5,711 nucleotides of DNA from CAWEHQ01 sp051001995 (GTDB taxonomy: Bacteria > Actinomycetota > Thermoleophilia > Solirubrobacterales > Thermoleophilaceae). The notes below the pieces were generated by a model, which saw only the letters and a list, made by a program, of their open reading frames with translations, ran no database searches and had not been told where the DNA came from. Positions 1-4,934 of this stretch are shown here, piece by piece. Within the stretch, counting starts at the first letter, position 1. Every line of letters starts with the position of its first letter. The translations under genes were made by a program, and so were the position numbers. Location: positions 1-5,711 of the forward strand of contig JBPCMT010000099.1 in the NCBI GenBank assembly GCA_051001995.1, in the 5' to 3' direction.

Positions 1-567
1 CGAAACGCCGAGCGAGGCGGCGCCGACGTCTCGGTCGACCTCGTCACCCGCGAGCCGGTCGAGCGAATCACCGCGAGCCACGGCCTCGCGCTCGTTCCCC
101 AGGCCGTGCTCGACGCTTCCTATGACCTCCTGATCGTGCCCGGCGGTGGGTGGGGAGAGCGCGCGGAGGTCGGCGCGTGGGGCGAGGCCCAGCGCGGCGA
201 TCTGCCGGCTTCCATTTGTCGCGCGCGCGAGGGCGGGGCGACGATGGCATCGGTCTGCACCGGGGCGATGCTGCTCGCCGCGGCAGGCGTGACGACGGGC
301 CGCCCGGCAACGACCCACCGCTCCGCGCTGGACGACCTCGCCGCTCAGGGCGCCGAGGTCGTCCGCGAGCGCGTGGTGGACGACGGCGATCTGCTGACGG
401 CCGGTGGCGTCACAGCCGGCATCGACCTGGCGCTGTGGCTGGTCGAGCGCGAGTGGGGCGCACGCCTCGCCGACCGCATCGCGCGGGAGATGGAGCACGA
501 GCGGGTCGGCAGGGTCCATCGCTCCGAAGCGGCCGAGAGAGCGGCCGGCCCCTCGCCGGGTAACTAG
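1..567 (+). CDS. DJ-1/PfpI family protein (class I glutamine amidotransferase-like fold), 5' truncated
   Basis: The reading frame is open from the first base and ends at TAG 565-567, so 188 C-terminal residues are visible and the start is upstream of the window. Seen: the LLIVPGGGW strand-loop (about residues 43-51), the nucleophile elbow ASVCTGA with Cys at in-window residue 86, then TTHRSA with His106 and the AGGVTAGIDLALWLVER helix near the C terminus. This Cys-His arrangement is that of DJ-1/PfpI proteins of the isonitrile hydratase-like and AraC-associated branch, which are cytoplasmic. Members include isonitrile hydratases, glyoxalase/deglycase-type enzymes and sensor domains of regulators; the substrate cannot be told from this fragment. 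No helix-turn-helix domain follows, because the protein ends about 30 residues after the last conserved helix, so it is a stand-alone domain rather than an AraC-type regulator. About 30 N-terminal residues are probably missing. Family assignment is firm, function is not. Confidence 0.88.
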   Translation, partial: RNAERGGADVSVDLVTREPVERITASHGLALVPQAVLDASYDLLIVPGGGWGERAEVGAWGEAQRGDLPASICRAREGGATMASVCTGAMLLAAAGVTTGRPATTHRSALDDLAAQGAEVVRERVVDDGDLLTAGGVTAGIDLALWLVEREWGARLADRIAREMEHERVGRVHRSEAAERAAGPSPGN

Positions 568-595
568 ACACGGCGGTCGACTTTTCGTCTACGAT
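565..595 (+). promoter_or_regulatory. possible weak promoter for the carboxypeptidase gene
   Basis: TAGACA (565-570) matches the -35 consensus TTGACA at five of six positions and TACGAT (590-595) fits the actinobacterial TANNNT -10 pattern. The spacer of 19 bp is longer than the ideal 17-18. It overlaps the stop codon of the DJ-1/PfpI gene and would give a leader of roughly 80 nt. This is pattern matching only; transcription from the upstream gene is an alternative. Confidence 0.22.
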
Positions 596-665
596 CCGGT
601 GGTCAGGGGAGAGAACCAATCGAACGCTTGGCCGAGCGGATTCAACTGCCGGCGCGCGGGGGGAC

Positions 666-672
666 AAGGGAG
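666..672 (+). promoter_or_regulatory. Shine-Dalgarno site that fixes the carboxypeptidase start
   Basis: AAGGGAG lies 7 nt before ATG 680. It decides the start: the same frame is open upstream to about 404, but that part overlaps the DJ-1/PfpI gene, lacks this ribosome site and would bury the signal peptide inside the protein. A second ATG follows at once at 683 (10 nt spacing), so either Met could initiate. Confidence 0.75.
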
Positions 673-679
673 ACACAGC

Positions 680-3625
680 ATGATGAAGCCGTCTAGCTCC
701 GCAACGGTCGTCGCCGATCGCCGCCGCGCGGGACCCAGACGCGCTGCCCAGGCCGCCGTGCTCGCCGTCCTGACGACTTTCGCAGTCGCCGCTCCCGCCA
801 GCGCCGCGCCGCTGCTCGACACGACCGTGTCGACCGTCGGCACTCACGGCGGCTCCTGCTTCACGCGCGATCTCTCCTCTCAAAGCGGCGTGACGGAGCA
901 ATCGGCGACCGTCGTCGAGGCCGGCATCGTCGAGGCGCGCCTCGCCGGCGACGAGGGCGACGACTGGGACGTGGCGGTGCTCGACTCCGACAGCGGGCGC
1001 GTCGTGGCGGGCTCCGCGGGCTTCGCATCCGACGAGGTCGCGGAGGGCTTCGTGCTCGACGACACGGCGATAACGATCCGCGCCTGCCGGCTCGCCGGCG
1101 ACGGCGACGCCAGCCTCTCCGTGTCCTCGACGCCCGCTCCCCCGACCGGGAACGTGGCCGCGCCCAAGCTCGTCAACGTGGTCACACCGACGCGCGAGGA
1201 CAAGGAGCGCCTCCAGTCGCTCGGGCTCGACCTGGCCGAGCACGGCGGCGAGGACTTCCTCGCGGTCGTCACCTACGGGCCCAGCGAGCTGCGCGCGCTC
1301 GAGGACGCCGGCTTCCGCTACACCGTCGCGGTGCCGAACCTGGCGCGCCAGAGCGCGCGCGACCTCGAGGCCGACGCAAGGTTCAGCAGAGCGGTCGCGG
1401 CCTCCGACACGCCCACCGGGCGCACGACCTACCGCCGGCTGTTCGACTTCAACCTGGAGATGAAGCAGCTGGCCGACGAGTACCCGAATCTCGTCAAGCC
1501 GATCACCCTCCCGTTCGAGACTTACGAGGGCCGCCGCGTGCACGGGATCGAGATCACCAAGAACGTGAACGCCAGCGACGGCAAGCCGGTCTTCGTCCAG
1601 ATGGGCGCCCATCACGCGCGCGAATGGCCCTCGGCCGAGCACGCGATGGAGTGGGCGCACGAGCTGCTCGAGGGCCGGGACCCGCGCGCCGCCGACCTGC
1701 TCGAGACCACGCGCACGATCGTTGTCCCGGTCGTCAACCCCGACGGTTTCAACGTCTCGCGCGAGGCTGGGCAGCTGCTCGGAGCGGAGGGCGGTCGCAA
1801 CGCCGACAGCTTCCCGGAGCTGGTCATCCAGCTGGCCACGATTCCCTACGAGTTCTGGCGCAAGAACTGCCGCTTCATCACCGGCGCCAAGGGTGGCCGC
1901 TGCTTCGGCCAGCAGCCCAGCATCGGCCTCGCCCACGCCGGCGTCGATCCCAACCGCAACTACGGCGGCCTCTGGGGCGGGCCCGGCGCCGCCGGCGAAC
2001 CGATGCGCCAGGCGCAGGATTACCGCGGGCCCGGTCCCTTCTCCGAGCCCGAGACCCAGAACATCCAGTCGCTCGTCGGCTCGCGTCAGGTGACGATGCT
2101 GCTCACCAACCACACGTTCTCGAACCTGTGGTTGCGCCCGCCTGGACAGGCGGAGTCGCCCGACTCGCCAGACGAGGCGCTCTATAGAGAGCTCGGTGCG
2201 CGAATGACCGCGGAGAACGGCTACTCGAACCTCAAGGGGTTCGAGCTGTACGACACCACCGGGACCACCGAGGACTGGACCTACCAGACCGCTGGCGGGT
2301 TCGGCTTCACCCCCGAGATCGGGTGCCTGGAGAAGGTGGGCGACGAATGCCTCAACGGCAACTTCCACGGGCCGTATCAGGACGCCGTGGTCGACGAGTA
2401 CACCGGCGAGGCTGCGCCCGGCGCCGACACTGAGGGCAACCGCGAGGCCTACTTCATCGCGCAGAAGGCCGCCGCGCGTCTGAAGACACACTCGATCGTG
2501 AGGGGCCGGGCGCCCGACGACGCGGTGCTCCGGATCCAGAAGACGTTCCAGACCGACACGTGGTGCTCCGATCCGCAGCGCGCCGACAACTCGGAGTGCC
2601 AGGGCGAGGACCAGGAGAGCTTCCGAGATCACCTCGAGAGCTCGATGGAGGTGCCGAGCTCGGGCCGGTTCAGGTGGCACATCAACCCCTCGACGCGTCC
2701 GATCGTGGCAGCGGACAGCGGCCGCCCCGCGGACGGCCCACCGGACTCGCCAAAGCGGTTCAGCGGCGCGCCCGGCCCGAGCGCAAAGCCGTGCGCCAAC
2801 TTCGACACGACCGATTCCACCTGCTGGAACGATCACGCGTTCACGGTGCCCGACAAGCCCATGACCGACAACGCCAAGGCCACCGTCCGCATCGAGTTCC
2901 TTCCAACCAGCGACTGGGACATGAAGGTCTTCGTCGACTCGAACCGCGACGGCAGCTCAGTGGGCGAGACCGAGGAGGTCGGTTCTTCGGGGAACTCGCC
3001 GCCCGCCACATCCGAGGAGGCGACGTTCGTCGAGCCGATACTCGAGGAGGGCGAGCAGTACGTGGCTCGGGTGGTCAACTACGCCGCCACCGATCCGTAC
3101 CGGGGGACGGTCACCTTCGAGGGACCGGACGCGTTCAGGCCGGGCGAGGTCGAGAGTTGGCAGCTCACCTGCGAGCGCCGCGGCGAGGTGGTCACGAGCC
3201 AGCAGCTGTTCATTGAGCGAGGCGAAACGATCGACGGGCTTGACCTGTGTGCGCGGCGGGGCGGCGGCCCCGGCCCGAACCCGGTCGGCGGCCCGTGCCC
3301 GCGCGACAAGGTGACGATCGACGGCACCCGCAGGGACGACACGATCACCGGCACCTCGGGCCGCGACTTCATCCTCAGCCACGGCGGTGACGACGTGGTC
3401 CGCGGTCGCGGCGGCAACGACGTGATCTGCGGGGGAAGCGGCAAGGACGAGATCTCGGGAGGGAACGGCAAGGACGAGATCCACGGTCGCAGGGCCGCCG
3501 ACTTCCTGAAGGGCAACCGCGGCGCCGACGAGATCCGCGGTGGGCCCGGAGGCGACAAGATCCGCGGCGGCGCCGGGCAGGACGAGATCACCGGCGGCGC
3601 CGGAGCCGACGACTCCAAGCAGTAG
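680..3625 (+). CDS. Secreted M14 zinc carboxypeptidase with RTX-like calcium-binding tail
   Basis: 981 residues; it removes C-terminal amino acids from peptides outside the cell. Residues 1-42 are a Sec signal peptide: Arg-rich n-region, hydrophobic core at 25-38, cleavage probably after ASA (42). Residues 43-150 form a beta-sandwich-like module with DWDVAVLDS at 95-103; 155-240 look like a pro-region; about 251-605 are the M14 domain. Catalytic set by alignment to carboxypeptidase A: HARE gives zinc ligands H312 and E315, with R314 as R71; NRN at 425-427 gives R426 as R145; H478 in TNHTFSNL is the third zinc ligand; Y524 is Y248; E546 in FTPEIG is the general base E270. All are present, so it should be active. 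Residues 610-870 hold further beta-rich modules, including a second DWD module (745-747), and 882-981 are RTX-type nonapeptides. Fourteen cysteines after the signal peptide suit a disulfide-bonded exoprotein. There is no LPXTG anchor. An intrinsic terminator follows the stop. The exact substrate is unknown. Confidence 0.93.
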   Translation: MMKPSSSATVVADRRRAGPRRAAQAAVLAVLTTFAVAAPASAAPLLDTTVSTVGTHGGSCFTRDLSSQSGVTEQSATVVEAGIVEARLAGDEGDDWDVAVLDSDSGRVVAGSAGFASDEVAEGFVLDDTAITIRACRLAGDGDASLSVSSTPAPPTGNVAAPKLVNVVTPTREDKERLQSLGLDLAEHGGEDFLAVVTYGPSELRALEDAGFRYTVAVPNLARQSARDLEADARFSRAVAASDTPTGRTTYRRLFDFNLEMKQLADEYPNLVKPITLPFETYEGRRVHGIEITKNVNASDGKPVFVQMGAHHAREWPSAEHAMEWAHELLEGRDPRAADLLETTRTIVVPVVNPDGFNVSREAGQLLGAEGGRNADSFPELVIQLATIPYEFWRKNCRFITGAKGGRCFGQQPSIGLAHAGVDPNRNYGGLWGGPGAAGEPMRQAQDYRGPGPFSEPETQNIQSLVGSRQVTMLLTNHTFSNLWLRPPGQAESPDSPDEALYRELGARMTAENGYSNLKGFELYDTTGTTEDWTYQTAGGFGFTPEIGCLEKVGDECLNGNFHGPYQDAVVDEYTGEAAPGADTEGNREAYFIAQKAAARLKTHSIVRGRAPDDAVLRIQKTFQTDTWCSDPQRADNSECQGEDQESFRDHLESSMEVPSSGRFRWHINPSTRPIVAADSGRPADGPPDSPKRFSGAPGPSAKPCANFDTTDSTCWNDHAFTVPDKPMTDNAKATVRIEFLPTSDWDMKVFVDSNRDGSSVGETEEVGSSGNSPPATSEEATFVEPILEEGEQYVARVVNYAATDPYRGTVTFEGPDAFRPGEVESWQLTCERRGEVVTSQQLFIERGETIDGLDLCARRGGGPGPNPVGGPCPRDKVTIDGTRRDDTITGTSGRDFILSHGGDDVVRGRGGNDVICGGSGKDEISGGNGKDEIHGRRAADFLKGNRGADEIRGGPGGDKIRGGAGQDEITGGAGADDSKQ
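3323..3610 (+). repeat. In-frame 27-bp repeats encoding RTX-like calcium-binding nonapeptides
   Basis: Residues 882-977 of the carboxypeptidase repeat with the pattern G-G-x-G-x-D-x-(I/V)-x. The key Asp recurs at 887, 896, 905, 914, 923, 932, 941, 950, 959, 968 and 977: eleven times with no break in the 9-residue (27-bp) period. At DNA level, GGCAAGGACGAGATC at 3440-3454 recurs 27 bp later at 3467-3481, suggesting expansion by unit duplication. In RTX proteins such repeats bind calcium in a parallel beta-roll and order only at the high calcium level outside the cell. The unit at 937-945 is degenerate, with Arg-Arg-Ala replacing Gly-x-Gly. Confidence 0.9.
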
Positions 3626-3637
3626 ACGCGACCTGCG

Positions 3638-3681
3638 CCGGGCCGGCTCGCCCTCGCGGTGGGCCGGCCCGGGTTCGTTTT
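3638..3681 (+). terminator. Strong intrinsic terminator after the carboxypeptidase gene
   Basis: CCGGGCCGGC (3638-3647) is perfectly complementary to GCCGGCCCGG (3663-3672). Pairing continues inward with 3648-3652 against 3658-3662, including two G-U pairs, leaving a 5-nt loop at 3653-3657. The 15-bp stem is followed by TTCGTTTT (3674-3681). It begins 13 nt after the stop codon and matches the textbook rho-independent layout on the plus strand. The stem alone is near-symmetrical, but the T-tract exists on this side only. Confidence 0.82.
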
Positions 3682-3694
3682 CGCGTCGACGGGT

Positions 3695-3700
3695 AAGGGG
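3695..3700 (+). promoter_or_regulatory. Shine-Dalgarno site that fixes the small membrane-protein start
   Basis: AAGGGG lies 6 nt before ATG 3707. This favours ATG 3707 over the upstream in-frame GTG at 3659, which sits inside the terminator hairpin and has no ribosome site. Confidence 0.7.
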
Positions 3701-3706
3701 CCAGCG

Positions 3707-3961
3707 ATGACCGCCCTCGCATCGCCACTACACGCCACGGTCCTGAACTACATCGCCGAGGGGCGCGGCGAGGACCCGAGCGGGGCTGGCGGCGTGCTGC
3801 TGGTCGTCGGCATCGCGCTCGCGGTGCTCCTGATCGCCGGCGGCGCGCTCTACCTCGTATCGCGGTCGTTTCGTACCCGGCGCGCAAAGAACCAGTCGGC
3901 CGAGACGGTCGAGCGCCCACTGCCCTCCGAGCAGGGGCGGCCGTGGTCGAGCGAGCGCTGA
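3707..3961 (+). CDS. Small single-span membrane protein, function unknown
   Basis: 84 residues. A short N-terminal segment (1-25, with NYIAEGRGEDPSG at 14-26) precedes one strong hydrophobic span at about 29-52 (GVLLVVGIALAVLL and on to LVS), followed by a basic patch SRSFRTRRAK (52-61) and a polar tail to 84. By the positive-inside rule the N terminus faces out and the C terminus in. There is no cleavage site, lipobox or recognised domain, so I assign no function. Good Shine-Dalgarno spacing, GC-biased third positions and a credible membrane topology support a real gene despite its size. It starts only 26 nt beyond the T-tract of the carboxypeptidase terminator, so it either has a promoter very close to its start or relies on read-through. 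It is convergent with the L,D-transpeptidase gene, with 36 bp between the two stops. Confidence 0.68.
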   Translation: MTALASPLHATVLNYIAEGRGEDPSGAGGVLLVVGIALAVLLIAGGALYLVSRSFRTRRAKNQSAETVERPLPSEQGRPWSSER

Positions 3962-3997
3962 GCGGCGCCGCTACCCGCTGACCGCTCGGCAGACGTC

Positions 3998-4882
3998 TCA
4001 GGGCGTGATGGTCACGACGGTGCCGAGCGGCACGCGATCGATCAGCCAGCGCATGTCCGCGTCGCCCGCCCGGAAGCAGCCGAGGCTGGCCGCGTCGCCG
4101 ATCGACTCGGGGTGCGGCGTCGCGTGCGCCGCGAGGCGGTCGCCACCCGCCCACTCCTGGGGCACGTCGGGCTGATTCCCGGTGAAGGCAAGCGCGCAGC
4201 AGCCGTAGGGGGACTCGTCGGTGATCTCGAGCTTGTCGGTGACGGCGAACCGACCGGTGGGAGTGGGCGTCTCGGGGGCGCCGACGGCCACCGGGACCCG
4301 CCGCACGACGCGCCCGGCGCGCCTCACCTCGAGCGTCCGCTCCCCCAGGCTCGCGTGCAGCGAGTAGGCGACCCCGTCCACCTCCGCATCGTCGGCTCGG
4401 ATCCAGCCGGTCTCGCCGTTCGCCAGCTCGGCGTCCATCACCTCGAGCCACTGGCGATCGTGGCCCACGACCGCCAGCACGCGCGGAGAGCCGAACTCGG
4501 TCTCGGTCTCGACGCTCGCGAGCGTCTCTCCCCGCGGACTCGCCCTGAGCGCCGTCGACTCGCGCACGATCGCGATCGGGGAGCCCTGCCGCTGCGCCGC
4601 GCGCAGCGCAACGCGTAGCCGGCGCATCGAGATGTCCGTCGCCCTGCGCGCCACCGCTCCCGCTGCGCGCTCGGCGAGCGCCCAGGGCGGACCGCCCGCC
4701 GGCGATGCTCCCTCGCGCTCGGCGCCCTCGGTGGCGCCGCCGGGCGCCGAAGCCGGGTCGCCCGACGGCCACGCCGTCGCCAGCGCCACGAGCGCTAGTG
4801 CGGCGACCGCGCCGCATGCCGCGATCAGCGGCCGGCGCCGGGGATCACGTCCACGGTCGGGTGTCGATCCTTGGGAAGGCAT
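3998..4882 (-). CDS. YkuD-family L,D-transpeptidase, membrane-anchored
   Basis: 294 residues. It should make 3-3 peptidoglycan cross-links or attach ligands to peptidoglycan stems on the outer face of the membrane. Seen: basic RDPRRRP at 12-18, then a signal-anchor helix at 19-38; a low-complexity linker; a region at about 105-165 resembling an SH3b fold (TALRASPRG, then FGSPRVLAVVG and GETGWIRADD); and the YkuD domain from about 172 to 294. The YkuD domain has TPTGRF (207-212), SPYGCCALAF (224-233), H253 and S-L-G-C-F-R (266-271) with the nucleophile C269, 16 residues after H253 as usual. Leu replaces His in the common SHGC form; H253 is followed by Ala-Thr rather than Gly-Thr. Cys23 is at the front of the hydrophobic span, not after it, so it is not a lipoprotein. 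ATG 4882 is the only plausible start, but no convincing Shine-Dalgarno precedes it. TATCCT (4918-4923) could be a -10 but lacks a clear -35; co-transcription with the gene 52 bp upstream is likely. Confidence 0.92.
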   Translation of the reverse strand: MPSQGSTPDRGRDPRRRPLIAACGAVAALALVALATAWPSGDPASAPGGATEGAEREGASPAGGPPWALAERAAGAVARRATDISMRRLRVALRAAQRQGSPIAIVRESTALRASPRGETLASVETETEFGSPRVLAVVGHDRQWLEVMDAELANGETGWIRADDAEVDGVAYSLHASLGERTLEVRRAGRVVRRVPVAVGAPETPTPTGRFAVTDKLEITDESPYGCCALAFTGNQPDVPQEWAGGDRLAAHATPHPESIGDAASLGCFRAGDADMRWLIDRVPLGTVVTITP

Positions 4883-4934
4883 CGCCGGCGGCGTCGCGCA
4901 GCGCGCGGCCTGCCCAAAGGATAGAAGGCGGCGC

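Noticed and set aside
606..660. GGAGAG followed by TGGCCGAGCGG resembles the 5' part and D-arm of a tRNA-Ser.
   Set aside because: The spacing from the acceptor-like GGAGAG is wrong, and no anticodon arm, T-arm or 3' acceptor follows before the carboxypeptidase start.
404..679. N-terminal extension of the carboxypeptidase frame upstream of 680.
   Set aside because: It overlaps the DJ-1/PfpI coding region, has an Arg/Ser-rich non-conserved translation, and would place the signal peptide about 92 residues inside the protein. The Shine-Dalgarno supports 680.
410..2836. A minus-strand open frame of about 800 codons opposite the carboxypeptidase gene.
   Set aside because: It is a by-product of the strong G/C third-position bias of the plus-strand gene. 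Its translation is low-complexity Arg/Val/Gly/Ala with no domain, and the plus-strand frame carries every M14 catalytic motif.
3323..3610. The 27-bp periodic repeats as a CRISPR or intergenic tandem array.
   Set aside because: The repeats are wholly in frame and encode a recognised calcium-binding nonapeptide pattern; there are no spacers between identical repeats.
4112..4618. Plus-strand open frame of 168 codons within the L,D-transpeptidase gene.
   Set aside because: A shadow of the minus-strand gene: Arg/Gly/His-rich translation, no ribosome site and no domain.
3588..4817. A minus-strand open frame of about 400 codons overlapping the L,D-transpeptidase gene in another frame.
   Set aside because: Extremely Arg-rich without motifs, and it overlaps the verified YkuD frame and the terminator region.
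4811..4826. Possible lipobox (LIAAC) in the L,D-transpeptidase, which would make it a lipoprotein.
   Set aside because: The Cys follows immediately after the basic residues and precedes the hydrophobic span; a lipobox must come after that span.
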